Part shown: in pieces, positions 40,833 through 52,918 of the stretch
How the letters are laid out: every line of letters starts with the position of its first letter
Numbering within the stretch: the stretch's first letter is position 1
DNA from: Pectobacterium carotovorum
GTDB taxonomy: Bacteria > Pseudomonadota > Gammaproteobacteria > Enterobacterales > Enterobacteriaceae
NCBI RefSeq assembly: GCF_033898505.1
Contig: NZ_JAXAFK010000001.1
Span: 682,001 to 746,000 of the forward strand
Reading direction: 5' to 3'
Length of the DNA stretch: 64,000 nucleotides
The notes under the pieces: generated by a model
Databases searched by the model: none
The model's input: the letters and a program-made list of their open reading frames with translations, nothing else
Told to the model about the DNA's origin: nothing
Made by a program: the position numbers and the translations under genes

Positions 40833-41211
40833 GTTTAAACCTCATGCTTTACCCAGCCACATGACGGGGTGGGAAGGAAGAACCATATAGTGCATATCAT
40901 ATACCTCTTTTAATGTTTGTGAATTATTTTCTGCTAATTAATTTTTACAATGCCGCAACGCTTTGCGGAAAGACCGTATTATCAGGGATCAACGTTTTTC
41001 TCGTCGGTTATTTATCTCACCTGATTAGAGGAGATAAAAACTAACATCAAGGAATAGTTACATTAAGTTATTTTTTGATACTCCCCTTATTAGGGATGTT
41101 GGGTCTAAAAAATACCCTTATTGGTACTCAATTAGGGTTATTGTTAAAAATAAATCAAAAGAGTAAAAATGAAAAAATATAACGCCACTTGATGATGAGG
41201 TTTTAACTCAA
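40833..41211. other. Divergent intergenic region yeaR / flavin reductase
   Basis: 379 AT-rich bases between divergent genes. Besides the NsrR-like site, a run GATTAGAGGAG and T/A-rich stretches near 41050-41170 probably include the promoter of the plus-strand gene, but no clear -35/-10 pair can be assigned. Confidence 0.4.
40887..40909 (-). promoter_or_regulatory. Candidate NsrR operator upstream of yeaR
   Basis: On the minus strand the 23-mer starts AAGAGGTATATGATATGCA and matches 15 of 23 positions of the NsrR palindrome AAGATGCATTT-N-AAATGCATCTT. The known NsrR control of E. coli yeaR supports it. Confidence 0.5.
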
Positions 41212-41802
41212 ATGAAAAAGAACGTAAAACTCAGTTCATTTTATTATGGTTTCCCGGTTTTCCTTGTTACGACGACGGATAATAGCAACGGAGGTATCAA
41301 TGTTGCTTCTGTATCATCGTCAATTTCTCTCGGCGATAAAATTATTATCGGTGTCACTAAAGGAAGTAAGACCTGCAGTAATTTATTATCCGGATCTGAT
41401 GTTGTGATTAATATTCCTGATTATAAACTTTGGGAGAAAGTTGAAGAGCTGGGTAAGTTGACCAGGAGTGATACGCTATCTGAGGGGCAGATAAAATGGG
41501 GCGTTCAGGTATGCCACGATAAATTCTCCAAAGTCGGCCTTCACACTGAATCTTCTCGCGATATTGCGCCGCCTCGGGTGATTGAATGCCCTATTCAGGC
41601 GGAATGTAAAACCGTCAGCACGACGGACAAAGGGCGCTTTATTCTCGTCGAGCTGGATATTATCAATGTCTGGGTGGATAGTGAGCTATTAGGAGAGGAT
41701 GATGTTGTTGATTCGTCAAAATGGAAGCCTCTGATCTACAACTTCCGCGAATACGACACCACGGGTGACGCATTAGGCTTTAACTTTAAATACGGCCATT
41801 AA
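41212..41802 (+). CDS. Flavin-reductase-domain protein (FMN-binding split barrel)
   Basis: A 196-residue protein of the flavin reductase-like family: FYYGFPVFLVTTTDNSNGGI, NVASVSSSISLGDKIIIGV and KTCSNLLSGSDVVINIP follow the split-barrel FMN-binding core, with a C-terminal RFILVELDIINVWVD strand pair. Members bind FMN and act as NAD(P)H:flavin reductases or as uncharacterised flavoproteins. Its divergence from the nitrate/nitric-oxide-type yeaR-yoaG pair hints at a redox or nitrosative-stress role, which is inference. Codon use is rather AT-rich. About 280 bases without features follow, apart from a GAGACAAC/GTTGTCTC inverted repeat at 41810-41852. Confidence 0.82.
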   Translation: MKKNVKLSSFYYGFPVFLVTTTDNSNGGINVASVSSSISLGDKIIIGVTKGSKTCSNLLSGSDVVINIPDYKLWEKVEELGKLTRSDTLSEGQIKWGVQVCHDKFSKVGLHTESSRDIAPPRVIECPIQAECKTVSTTDKGRFILVELDIINVWVDSELLGEDDVVDSSKWKPLIYNFREYDTTGDALGFNFKYGH

Positions 41803-42085
41803 TATTACGGAGACAACACAGCTGCATTATTTTCAGACGGAACCGTTGTCTCATGCTGTTGATGAATGGGCCTTTCCATGCTGATGTGATCATTCCGCAC
41901 CCTTACGCAACAGAGTGCAGGTGTTCAAAAGATGCGCGTTTTGGCGGTTATATAGCAAAAATCCCGTTCCTATGACTGGGAGCACTTTTGCCAGTAACTA
42001 GCTAAGAAATAAGCTAAACCTGAACCTGAATCCCCTTTCTGTCAATACTACCAGAATGACCGCGAATCAGGGGGCTGGGATGTAG

Positions 42086-43006
42086 TTACTTATTGTTGGA
42101 ATTGGGGACATGCTGCTGCATCAATTCAACGATCCAATCAATAAAAACTCGCAGCTTGGCGTTGACATGGCGGTTCGGCGGAAATGCCAGGTGCAGGGGC
42201 ATTGGATTAATACGCCACTGTTCAAATAGCGGAATCAAGGCGCCACAAGCCTGATGTGCTGCCGCCATATAGACTGGCAGCGCAATCACGCCTAACCCAG
42301 CTAACCCAGCTTCGAGGTAAGCATTGCCATCATCCACGGCAAGCACATAGCTGCTCTTGATTTCAATATGTTCACTCTCACCGTGCAGTACCAGAGAATC
42401 AATCTTGCCGGTGCGTGAGGACAAGAATCCCACTATGCGATGGTCAGTGTTTTCCAGCTCTCGCGGATGTGCAGGGGCGCCAAGGCGTTCCACATAACTG
42501 GGGGCGACGTAGACGCCGATTTGCAAATCGCCGACATGACGTGCGATCAGGGACAGGTCGTTGATTTCGCCACCGCGCAGGACGCAATCCACGTTGTCGC
42601 CGATCAGATCCACCACCCGGTCACTCACGCCCATGTCGAACTGGATATCAGGGTAGCGTGCGTGGAAAGCCGGTAGTGCTGGCACGAGCACAAGGCGGGC
42701 CAGCGGACTGGGCACATCCACCCGCAGCCGCCCCCTGGGCGTAGTCGCTGCACTGGACAGGCTGTTTTCAGCATCTTCCATGTCCGCTAGCAGGCGGATG
42801 ACGCGTTCATAGTAGACCGCGCCATCGGGAGTCACACCGAGCTTGCGGGTGGTGCGATGGAGTAACTTGACGCGCAGGCGCGCTTCCAACTGCTGAATGA
42901 GTTGCGTCACCGTGGTTTTGCTCATATGCAGCGTTTGGGCAGCCTTTGTGAAGCTACCTGCCTCCACCACGCGAGCAAAGGCGCGCATCGCATCGAAACG
43001 ATCCAT
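42086..43006 (-). CDS. LysR-family transcriptional regulator
   Basis: A 306-residue LysR regulator: the N-terminal winged HTH reads AGSFTKAAQTLHMSKTTVTQ with LIQQLEARLRVKLLHRTTRK after it, and the effector-binding domain spans about 90-300 (RGRLRVDVPSPLARLVLVPAL). It belongs to the CrgA-like group that often controls oxidoreductases. It is divergent from the ridA-like gene with a 141-base gap, so it probably controls the ridA-oxidoreductase pair. The start at 43006 has AGGAGAAGGA upstream; a reading to 43132 would cross the shared promoter. Confidence 0.9.
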   Translation of the reverse strand: MDRFDAMRAFARVVEAGSFTKAAQTLHMSKTTVTQLIQQLEARLRVKLLHRTTRKLGVTPDGAVYYERVIRLLADMEDAENSLSSAATTPRGRLRVDVPSPLARLVLVPALPAFHARYPDIQFDMGVSDRVVDLIGDNVDCVLRGGEINDLSLIARHVGDLQIGVYVAPSYVERLGAPAHPRELENTDHRIVGFLSSRTGKIDSLVLHGESEHIEIKSSYVLAVDDGNAYLEAGLAGLGVIALPVYMAAAHQACGALIPLFEQWRINPMPLHLAFPPNRHVNAKLRVFIDWIVELMQQHVPNSNNK

Positions 43007-43147
43007 TCCTTCTCCTCTCTTTTTACCGATTGTTTGGATTTTACAAACAATGATGGACAAAGTCGCTTGTTTATCCGCCCGATCTAGCACCTGTAAAGTG
43101 TCTTTATGTTCACCGGGCAGATTTCGCCCCATTGCAAAGGTACAAAC

Positions 43148-43537
43148 ATGACAGCACGCGAAGCAGTTTTTCCCTTCGGTCGGCAGGCGCTCTATGAGCG
43201 CAATCGCTATTCACCAGCCATCAAATCCAACGGGTTCTTGTTCGTTTCGGGGCAGGTTGGTAGCAGAGAGGATGGTTCACCTGAACAGGATCTAAAAGCG
43301 CAGGTTAGGCTGGCATTCGATAACCTTAATGCTGTTCTCTCGGTCGCGGGCTGCACGTTCGGTGACGTGGTTGACGTTACCCTCTTTGTCGTCGATCCCG
43401 AGTCAAACCTCGACGCTATCTGGAGTATCCTGCCAGAATATTGGGGGGAAGCGCCTTACCCTACGTTGACCGGGATCGGTGTGACGTGGCTTTACGGATT
43501 CAAATTTGAGATTAAGGTGATTGCCAGGCTGCCCTAA
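43148..43537 (+). CDS. RidA (YjgF/YER057c) family protein
   Basis: A 129-residue RidA-family protein: NRYSPAIKSNGFLFVSGQVG at the start, DLKAQVRLAFDNLNAVLSVA in the middle and FEIKVIARLP at the end. Members deaminate reactive enamine/imine intermediates, or form part of catabolic operons. The canonical active-site Arg of archetypal RidA, expected in a VRVAVG-type strand near residue 105, is not evident here (PTLTGIGVTWLYG), so it belongs to another subgroup with uncertain activity. It is divergent from a LysR gene and followed after 149 bases by an oxidoreductase. Confidence 0.85.
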   Translation: MTAREAVFPFGRQALYERNRYSPAIKSNGFLFVSGQVGSREDGSPEQDLKAQVRLAFDNLNAVLSVAGCTFGDVVDVTLFVVDPESNLDAIWSILPEYWGEAPYPTLTGIGVTWLYGFKFEIKVIARLP

Positions 43538-43686
43538 GCATTACAGGCCTTTCCGCCAGTCGAAAATTCAATAGGGCAGCCCGCGCTGTCTGTTGAGGCA
43601 ACAGAGAGATTTCTGACGTGCGATATGCCGGAGCGGGGTAGTTTGCCAGACTGGTCTGGATTTACTGGTGAGATAGAGGAAAATTT

Positions 43687-44646
43687 ATGAAAGCAGCGGT
43701 TTATGACGTGGAAGGCGCTCCCAGCGTCCTGAAATATGTCGATATCCCTGATCCGGTCACAGGGCCTGACGACATCCTGATTTCTGTCGAGGCTATCTCG
43801 ATTGAAGGTGGAGATCTGATCAACCGCCGTTCAACTCCGCCGCCTCTTCTTTCATGGATCCTCGGCTACGCGGCCGCGGGCACTGTTGTTGCAGTCGGAT
43901 CGAACGTCCGTAGCCGTACGATTGGGGACAGAGTCGCTGCTTTTAACATGCAGGGATCACATGCGGAACGTTGGGCTGTGCCCGCAGAACGAACCTGGCT
44001 TATACCAGATGGGGTGGATACGGCAGAAGCGGCGGTGTTACCGATTTCTTTTGGAACCGCATATCATTGCCTCTTCACTCGAGGCATGCTCCGGCGCGGA
44101 GAAACTGTCCTTATTCAGGCAGCCGCTGGTGGCGTGGGGCTCGCGGCCGTTCAGCTTGCTTCACAAGTAGGCGCGACGGTCATCGCCGTGGCAAGTGGAA
44201 CGCAGCGAAGAAGCCGGTTGCTTGAACTTGGTGCCGATCATGTCGTGGATCGTGCAGAGAATAACGTCGTGGACAGTGTCCGGCAGTACACCCATGGCGC
44301 CGGTGTTGACCTCGTCATCGATCCGGTGGGGACGACGTTGCCCGCTTCGCTTTCTGCGCTCGCTCCGGAAGGACGTCTCGTCTTCGTCGGTAATGCGGGC
44401 GGTGGTAGCCTGACTGTCGACTTGTGGCCGCCAATGCAGTCTAACCAGACACTCATGGGGGTATTCATGGGACCCCTTTTTGAAAGGCCCGAAGTTCGGG
44501 CAAGTGTGGACGACATGTTGCAGGCTGTAGCAGCAGGGCGCATCAGAGTTGTCATTGACCGCATCTTCCCCCTGGCCAATGCTGCCGCTGCGCACGAATT
44601 CGCCGAGACAGCGAAACCGCTTGGCCGCATCGTGATGAAGCCATGA
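43687..44646 (+). CDS. Zinc-type alcohol dehydrogenase / quinone oxidoreductase family (MDR)
   Basis: A 319-residue medium-chain dehydrogenase/reductase. It shows PVTGPDDILISVEAISI, a GYAAAGTVVAVGSNV segment, the Rossmann motif AAAGGVGLAAVQLASQVGAT and GADHVVDRAEN, and ends with EFAETAKPLGRIVMKP. The structural and catalytic zinc cysteines are missing, so it is of the quinone oxidoreductase (zeta-crystallin) type, an NADPH-dependent reductase of quinones or enones. Its position with the LysR and RidA genes suggests a small detoxification or catabolic unit. AGGAAAA precedes the ATG. Confidence 0.9.
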   Translation: MKAAVYDVEGAPSVLKYVDIPDPVTGPDDILISVEAISIEGGDLINRRSTPPPLLSWILGYAAAGTVVAVGSNVRSRTIGDRVAAFNMQGSHAERWAVPAERTWLIPDGVDTAEAAVLPISFGTAYHCLFTRGMLRRGETVLIQAAAGGVGLAAVQLASQVGATVIAVASGTQRRSRLLELGADHVVDRAENNVVDSVRQYTHGAGVDLVIDPVGTTLPASLSALAPEGRLVFVGNAGGGSLTVDLWPPMQSNQTLMGVFMGPLFERPEVRASVDDMLQAVAAGRIRVVIDRIFPLANAAAAHEFAETAKPLGRIVMKP

Positions 44647-44676
44647 GGCGCGTTTGACCAGTATGGGTGCGCTGGG

Positions 44677-44931
44677 CTAATTACTTGGTTCTGGTGTCAA
44701 GGCTAAGTTCAGATGCCAGGGGTAGGGCAAAGCTGAAATGTCCGCTCTGAGCCAAAAGCGATCATAATTTTCCATACCAACCACACTGTAACAGGCGAGA
44801 CTCCGTACCCATTGCATAGAGTTTCGCCCGTCACCGCTCTCCCAACTCCGATTTGTTTCTCTGATAACTATACAGTTTCTTTCTCCCACGCATTCAAGAC
44901 ACTCAGCACGGAACGTTGTCTTATCGCTCAT
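44677..44931 (-). CDS. Doubtful small ORF
   Basis: An 84-residue reading frame with a fair ribosome site (AGGGGAT six bases before the ATG) and three cysteines in its first half. No family features, no signal peptide and no conserved neighbour are seen, and it abuts decayed transposon sequence, so it may be non-coding. Listed because the start site looks functional. Confidence 0.25.
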   Translation of the reverse strand: MSDKTTFRAECLECVGERNCIVIRETNRSWESGDGRNSMQWVRSLACYSVVGMENYDRFWLRADISALPYPWHLNLALTPEPSN

Positions 44932-44949
44932 TCTATCCCCTAGTAGAAC

Positions 44950-45203
44950 GGCATTTAATCCAGCCGGGTAAGCCAACATAGAACGGATTTATTGAGAGTT
45001 TTAACGGTCACTTTCGCGATGAATGCCTGAATGAGCACTGGTTCAGCGATATTGCCCACGCCAGAGAAATCATTAATGCCTGGCGGCAGGACTATAACGA
45101 GTGTCGGCCACATTCAGCACTGAATTATCAGACACCATCAGAGTTTGCAGCACGGTGGCGAAATGGGAAATTAGGCAGTAACAGAACAGATATTACTCAC
45201 TGA
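44950..45203 (+). pseudogene. IS3-family transposase (OrfB) remnant
   Basis: Translation in one frame gives LIQPGKPT, a TAG stop at 44979-44981, then NGFIESFNGHFRDECLNEHW and later DYNECRPHSALNYQTPSEFA, ending RTDITH at a TGA (45201-45203). This is the C-terminal end of the DDE integrase domain of an IS3-family OrfB, including the catalytic Glu region (FRDECL). The N-terminal four fifths and orfA are missing, and the in-frame TAG sits where Asp or Gln is usual. It is a decayed remnant, not an active element. It lies about 190 bases from tRNA-Asn. Confidence 0.88.
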
Positions 45204-45350
45204 CAATGGTATCTAATACTGGGGTCACACCATTATCGAACCAAAAAAAACCTAAATCTGACCACCACATTCTCCCGATGATTAGTGAAAACGAAATGTA
45301 CATCGGGAACGATTTTCAGGTGGAACATATTGAATACAGAGATAAAAGCA

Positions 45351-45384
45351 AAAATCCCGCTTAAGTTTCCTTAAGCGGGATTTT
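45351..45384 (-). terminator. Terminator of tRNA-Asn
   Basis: A perfect 15-bp inverted repeat AAAATCCCGCTTAAG / CTTAAGCGGGATTTT with a 4-base loop, seven bases downstream of the tRNA on the minus strand and followed by T residues. Confidence 0.93.
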
Positions 45385-45391
45385 CTAAATA

Positions 45392-45467
45392 TGGCTCCTC
45401 TGACTGGACTCGAACCAGTGACATACGGATTAACAGTCCGCCGTTCTACCGACTGAACTACAGAGGA
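45392..45467 (-). tRNA. tRNA-Asn (anticodon GTT)
   Basis: The minus strand folds as a 76-base tRNA: acceptor arm TCCTCTG / CAGAGGA with discriminator G and encoded CCA end, D arm GTTC-AGTCGGTA-GAAC, anticodon arm GGACTGTTAATCC with GTT, and T arm CTGG-TTCGAGT-CCAG. Matches enterobacterial tRNA-Asn. Confidence 0.97.
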
Positions 45468-45485
45468 ATCGTGTGAACGGGGCGC

Positions 45486-45514
45486 ATAATAACGGCGTGT
45501 GCCGCGCATGTCAA
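45486..45514 (-). promoter_or_regulatory. tRNA-Asn promoter
   Basis: TTGACA, 17-base spacer, TATTAT on the minus strand, followed by a GC-rich discriminator GCGCCCC typical of stringently controlled stable-RNA promoters. The -10 ends about 18 bases before the mature tRNA. Confidence 0.88.
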
Positions 45515-45609
45515 AGGCGTAAACCACAAAATTGCACTGTTCGGTGAGAGAATGTGCAATCTGCCGATATTTTTGGCAAATACCGGCATTTTATCGCGTC
45601 CAGCCATCG

Positions 45610-46872
45610 CTAGAGGGTATTCAGCGGCGCTTTCTGTTTATCAGAAAACGCATACAGCGGCCCTTTTCCTGACAGTGTAAATAGGGATATCGCTGTAAAG
45701 GAGAGGGCGATGCCGCCTAAAATCAGGTAAGTGCCATGAAAACCAATACTGTCATACATATTGCCAGCAAAGATGGACATGAAAATGATTGATATCTGTT
45801 TAAAGAAACAGAAGCACACCAGATAAATCGTCGCGGAAAAGCGGACTTCAAAGACCGTGGTGATGTATTTGAAGCAGCCTACAATCAGGAACGGCACTTC
45901 AAACATGTGCAGCGTTTTCAGCACAATCACTTCCAGTACGGAACTGGCAAAGGCGGATCCAATGATACGTACGGACATAATCGTCCCGGCGATGAGCAGG
46001 GCGTTTTTACCGCCGATACGGTTTACTATCAGCGGCGCAAAAAACATGATGGTGGCATTAAGCAATTCACCCAGCGTAGTGACGTAGCCAAATACTCTTG
46101 TGCCTTCCTGCCGAGTCTCGAAAAATGAGGTGAAGAAGTTGGCAAACTGCTGATCGAACACATCATAGGTACACGATACGCCGACGACATAGAGGGTCAG
46201 GAACCAGATCTTGCGTTCTTTTAATAGTTCGGCCGCCATTTTCAGGCTAAAGGGTTTCTGATTGGAGCCAACTTGATCGGCAACGATAGCGCTGGAAGAG
46301 ACCTCCGGTTTCGCCAACAGCAGCAAGATGGCGAGGATGACGGCGCAAGCTGAGCCAAGCCAGAAAACAAACTGGTTATTGATGGTAAACATAATCCCGA
46401 CGATAGACGCGCAGAGCGCCCAACCGAGGCAGCCGAACAGGCGTGCACGGCCAAATTCAAACTGGCTGCGGCGGCTGACTTTCTCGATATAGGCTTCAAT
46501 GGCTGGTGCGCCGCCGTTGTTGATAAAGCCCAGATAAATTCCGCCGACGATAGAACCTAATACGATATTGTATTTTAGCAACGGGCCAAAAACATAAATA
46601 AAGAACGGGGCAAAAAACACGAGCATGATGGTAATAATCCACAGCAGGTGTTTTCTCAATCCTAATTTATCGGATAGCAAGCCAAATATAGGCTGAAATA
46701 GCAGGGCAAAAAAGGAAATGCAGGCGAAGATAATTCCCGTATCACTTTTACTTATTTGGTTGATATCGTGAAGCCAAATAGGGAAGAACGGAAAGTAAGC
46801 CCCCATGATGAAGAAGTAGAAAAAGAAAAACAGGCCGAATATCCAGAAATTCTTATTATGTAGGTAGTACAT
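45610..46872 (-). CDS. lacY: Lactose permease
   Basis: A 420-residue MFS protein colinear with E. coli LacY from residue 1 ([20 protein letters not shown]). The key functional residues fall at the same numbers: Glu126, Arg144 and Cys148 in the sugar site, and the charged network in the second half is visible as [26 protein letters not shown] and LHMFEVPF. It should be a proton/galactoside symporter. The reading frame could extend upstream to 47019 but that would enter an ERIC element, and GGAGA precedes the ATG at 46872. It follows lacZ in the same direction; no lacA follows. Confidence 0.96.
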   Translation of the reverse strand: MYYLHNKNFWIFGLFFFFYFFIMGAYFPFFPIWLHDINQISKSDTGIIFACISFFALLFQPIFGLLSDKLGLRKHLLWIITIMLVFFAPFFIYVFGPLLKYNIVLGSIVGGIYLGFINNGGAPAIEAYIEKVSRRSQFEFGRARLFGCLGWALCASIVGIMFTINNQFVFWLGSACAVILAILLLLAKPEVSSSAIVADQVGSNQKPFSLKMAAELLKERKIWFLTLYVVGVSCTYDVFDQQFANFFTSFFETRQEGTRVFGYVTTLGELLNATIMFFAPLIVNRIGGKNALLIAGTIMSVRIIGSAFASSVLEVIVLKTLHMFEVPFLIVGCFKYITTVFEVRFSATIYLVCFCFFKQISIIFMSIFAGNMYDSIGFHGTYLILGGIALSFTAISLFTLSGKGPLYAFSDKQKAPLNTL

Positions 46873-46961
46873 GGTGCTTTCTCCGATAGGCATTATACCC
46901 GCAACATTTATTTTGACGGCGATATATACTTGCTGGATATAAACAGGGTAGAAAGAGGCGG

Positions 46962-47088
46962 TATACCCGTCATACTTCAAGCTGCATGTGTGTTGGCTAC
47001 GTTTAGTTACCCGGATCACTTATCTGAGTAAGCTCATCGGGATGCCTTCTCTTGCCGTCTGCCTGCAACTCGAATTATTTAGGGTAGA
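46962..47088 (-). repeat. ERIC element, copy 2, between lacZ and lacY
   Basis: 127 bp in minus orientation, from TATACCCGTCATACTTCAAG to AACTCGAATTATTTAGGGTA. The core ACTTATCTGAGTAAGCTCAT is diverged but recognisable. It occupies half of the 258-base lacZ-lacY gap, so it is transcribed within the lac operon. Confidence 0.93.
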
Positions 47089-47130
47089 TACCTGAGCTCT
47101 TTCGTTGTTTTTTAATACTGCTTTTTCATA

Positions 47131-50310
<3,180 letters not shown>

Positions 50311-50313
50311 TTA

Positions 50314-50334
50314 AATTGTTATCCGCTCACAATT
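50314..50334 (-). promoter_or_regulatory. lac operator identical to E. coli O1
   Basis: The 21-bp sequence on the minus strand starts AATTGTGAGCGGATAACAAT and ends with one more T, the full E. coli lacO1 as I remember it. It lies 13 bases downstream of the -10 and 52 bases upstream of the lacZ start. Confidence 0.96.
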
Positions 50335-50346
50335 TGTCTTGCTCAT

Positions 50347-50374
50347 AACATATCGACTCGTCAGGGCGAGTAAA
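50347..50374 (-). promoter_or_regulatory. lacZY promoter
   Basis: -10 TATGTT at 50347-50352, the same hexamer as in E. coli lac, and -35 TTTACT at 50369-50374 with a 16-base spacer. Confidence 0.7.
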
Positions 50375-50391
50375 GTGGAATGTGACGATAA

Positions 50392-50407
50392 AGTGGAAGC
50401 GATCACA
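50392..50407 (-). promoter_or_regulatory. CRP site of the lac promoter
   Basis: TGTGATCGCTTCCACT on the minus strand matches 8 of 10 core CRP positions; its centre lies about 60 bases upstream of the expected transcription start, the usual class I distance. Confidence 0.6.
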
Positions 50408-50575
50408 AAGATCGTTTGTAAAAAGAATGAGGGAACATCGAATTTGGAAAGCGCTACGCAATAAACCAACAAAGAATGATAAATAACTTATTGTTTATCA
50501 TCTTATTTTGTTAGGTTTTGGTATCGGCAGTGAAAAAGAACCTGATGTGTAAAGGGTTACAAATAATGTAAAGGG

Positions 50576-51652
50576 TTACAGCCTCTGGAGCTGGCGTGTA
50601 ATGTCCAACAGGTTTTTGGTGAGCTCTTGCAAGGAGGCATGTGTTGATGAATGCACAGCGGTGCTATGGCGCACGATCAGTTCGGTGGGCAACAGCAGTG
50701 ACGTACTCTGGGTAGGATCGCGCAGCGTAGCGAGCAAGCGGGTGACGCCTTCTTTACCTAATTGTCTGAAATCCTGGCGAATGGTTGTCAGTGGCGGGGT
50801 GTAATACGCGCTGTCCTGAGTATCGTCAAAGCCGATGACTGACATCTGCTCCGGCACGCGAAGGCCATACTCGTGTAGTGCGCGCAGAACGCCAAGCGCC
50901 ATTTGATCGTTCGCCACAACAATGGCGGATACGTGCAGAGATTGCCCCAGCAGGGCCAGCGTCTGGTGGTAACCGGAAGCGGCGCTCCAATCTCCGTGCA
51001 GCACCGAAGCAGGGGAGAGTTGCTGTTTTTCCAGCTCGGCGATCCAACCTTCATAACGCAGGCGGGCGGAAATCGAGGTCATCGGCCCCGTCAGCAGAGC
51101 GATATGTTGGTGCCCCAACTGTACCAGATGCGCGATGGCCAAGCGTGCACCGTGATCGGGATCGAACATGACGTTGAGTATGTTGGTATGCGGATCGGCA
51201 TCCATAAACAGGACGGGCGTATCGGCACAGGTCTGGCTAATGTGGGCAACTTCATCCGATGAGAGCGGGACATTCACGATAACACCGCTGACCCGCTGAG
51301 AAAGCAGGTCGTTAACGGCGTTATTGCAGGTGTTGACATCCGGGCGGCTCAGCATGGACATCACGATGTTAATACCTAACTGGCTGGCGGTACTCTTGAT
51401 CGCTGCGGCAATTTGGGAAGGCGCGTGCAGTGAAAGATCGGTGGTAACGAGTCCCAGCGTAGTGATGGTTTTCCCTGCCAGCTGCTGTGCGACGCGGTTA
51501 GGTGTGTAGCTAAGCGCCGCCATCGCCTCTTCGACTTTACTGCGAGTGCGGGATGAAACATGAGGTGCCTGATTCAGCACGCGGGAAACCGTCTGATAGG
51601 AAACCCCTGCGTACTCGGCGACATCATTTAGTGTTATGGGTTTCTGTTTCAT
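50576..51652 (-). CDS. lacI: Lac repressor
   Basis: A 358-residue LacI protein (E. coli: 360). The HTH reads ITLNDVAEYAGVSYQTVSRV with the operator-contacting Tyr19-Gln20 and Arg24 (Tyr17, Gln18, Arg22 of E. coli) conserved, followed by the hinge NRVAQQLAGK and a type 1 periplasmic-binding-like core. The C-terminal LQELTKNLLDITRQLQRL keeps a leucine heptad suited to tetramer formation. It is upstream of lacZ in the same direction, 313 bases away, as in E. coli. The operator at 50314-50334 is its expected target. Confidence 0.96.
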   Translation of the reverse strand: MKQKPITLNDVAEYAGVSYQTVSRVLNQAPHVSSRTRSKVEEAMAALSYTPNRVAQQLAGKTITTLGLVTTDLSLHAPSQIAAAIKSTASQLGINIVMSMLSRPDVNTCNNAVNDLLSQRVSGVIVNVPLSSDEVAHISQTCADTPVLFMDADPHTNILNVMFDPDHGARLAIAHLVQLGHQHIALLTGPMTSISARLRYEGWIAELEKQQLSPASVLHGDWSAASGYHQTLALLGQSLHVSAIVVANDQMALGVLRALHEYGLRVPEQMSVIGFDDTQDSAYYTPPLTTIRQDFRQLGKEGVTRLLATLRDPTQSTSLLLPTELIVRHSTAVHSSTHASLQELTKNLLDITRQLQRL

Positions 51653-51806
51653 AGCGGCTATTCCGAGCGTGATTCCATGCGTGAAAGAGCATCATCATAA
51701 CAAATCGCGTGGGTAATCCGTAACAGGTGTATGTATTCCGGCGCAATCAAAGCAGTCCGAAGAGAAACTGACGTTTGTAGGCGTTTTTAGATGTTTATAA
51801 AAAGTA

Positions 51807-51832
51807 AAACCGGGAACAAGGGTTCCCGGTTT
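51807..51832 (-). terminator. Terminator after afuC
   Basis: AAACCGGGAAC / GTTCCCGGTTT with a 4-base centre, 22 bases downstream of the afuC stop; on the minus strand a TTTTACTTTTT tract follows. Confidence 0.88.
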
Positions 51833-51854
51833 GTAGTGGATAGCTACCCGATGT

Positions 51855-52913
51855 TTACTGCTCGGACAACACAAACATGCCGTAAGGGTGGATTTGCAGA
51901 TAGTAGCTGTCGCCCGGATTCGGCTGAAGCTGGGTCGCGTTAACCTGCAACAGCATCGACTGACCGTGCCAGTCCACCTGCACTTCGTACTGCGGCCCCA
52001 TGTAAGCGACCTGCGTGATGGTGCAGCGCTGGCTTTCTTCGCCCTGATGGCTGAGCGTAATGGCTTCCGGGCGAATACCAACGGTCGATTCGCTTAATCC
52101 AGCGGCAAAGCCCTGCGGACGCGGAATGAGATAGCCATAGATGTTCACGCTGTCTGCCGTGAAGGTGGCAGGGAAGATATTGGCATCCCCCATGAAGCTG
52201 GCCATGAAACGGGAGGCTGGCTGGCGGTAGAGCTCCTGCGGTGCGCCCAACTGCATGATTTTGCCTTTGTTCATTACCAGAACCATGTCGGATACCGCAA
52301 AGGCTTCGCTCTGATCGTGTGTAACATACAGCGAAGTGATATTGAACTGTTGCTGAAGCTCGCGGATTTTCTCACGCATACTGCGGCGCAGGTTGGCGTC
52401 AAGGTTACTCAGCGGCTCATCGAACAGCAGGACTTTAGGTTTGAGAATCAGCGCACGCGCCAGCGCGACACGCTGTTGCTGTCCGCCGGAAATCTGGTCG
52501 ACGTAGCGATCTTCAAATCCTTCCAGATCGACCAGCGCCAGCGCTTCTTTTACGCGTTGATTGATTTCTGCCTTCGGGCGACCGAGCATTTTCAGCCCGT
52601 AGCCGATGTTTTCCCCCAGCGACATGTGTGGGAAGAGGGCGTAAGACTGGAACACCATGCAGATATCGCGCTGCTGAATGGAGCGCTCGGTGACGTCTTC
52701 ACCATCGATGAAAATCTGGCCTTCTGTCGGCTTTTCCAGACCGGCAACGGCCCGGAGTACCGTGGTTTTACCGCAGCCAGACGGCCCCAGCAGCGTGACC
52801 ATTTTTCCCTGAGGGATCGCCAGATTCAAATCATCAATGACGGTGTTGTTGCCGAAGCGTTTAGTGATGTGCTTCAGTTCGACAAAGCTTTTTTCAGTAT
52901 TCAAGGTAATCAC
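51855..52913 (-). CDS. afuC: Hexose-phosphate ABC importer, ATP-binding protein
   Basis: A 352-residue ABC ATPase of the FbpC/AfuC/PotA type. Walker [16 protein letters not shown]-loop [12 protein letters not shown], signature [14 protein letters not shown], Walker [12 protein letters not shown] and His switch VTHDQSEAF are intact. Unlike the ATPase at 28653-29327, it keeps the C-terminal TOBE domain (from about residue 240). It starts 5 bases after the permease stop. AfuABC was first annotated as an iron system, but AfuA of Actinobacillus and enteric pathogens is reported to bind glucose 6-phosphate and related sugars; the uhp genes upstream fit that. Confidence 0.9.
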   Translation of the reverse strand: MITLNTEKSFVELKHITKRFGNNTVIDDLNLAIPQGKMVTLLGPSGCGKTTVLRAVAGLEKPTEGQIFIDGEDVTERSIQQRDICMVFQSYALFPHMSLGENIGYGLKMLGRPKAEINQRVKEALALVDLEGFEDRYVDQISGGQQQRVALARALILKPKVLLFDEPLSNLDANLRRSMREKIRELQQQFNITSLYVTHDQSEAFAVSDMVLVMNKGKIMQLGAPQELYRQPASRFMASFMGDANIFPATFTADSVNIYGYLIPRPQGFAAGLSESTVGIRPEAITLSHQGEESQRCTITQVAYMGPQYEVQVDWHGQSMLLQVNATQLQPNPGDSYYLQIHPYGMFVLSEQ

Positions 52914-52918
52914 TCCGC

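Noticed and set aside
45562..45589. Hairpin after lacY as its terminator
   Set aside because: The T run is on the plus-strand side; on the minus strand, where lacY is transcribed, no T tract follows, so termination is uncertain.
46872..47019. N-terminal extension of LacY to 47019
   Set aside because: The extension translates ERIC sequence, and alignment with E. coli LacY begins exactly at the ATG at 46872.
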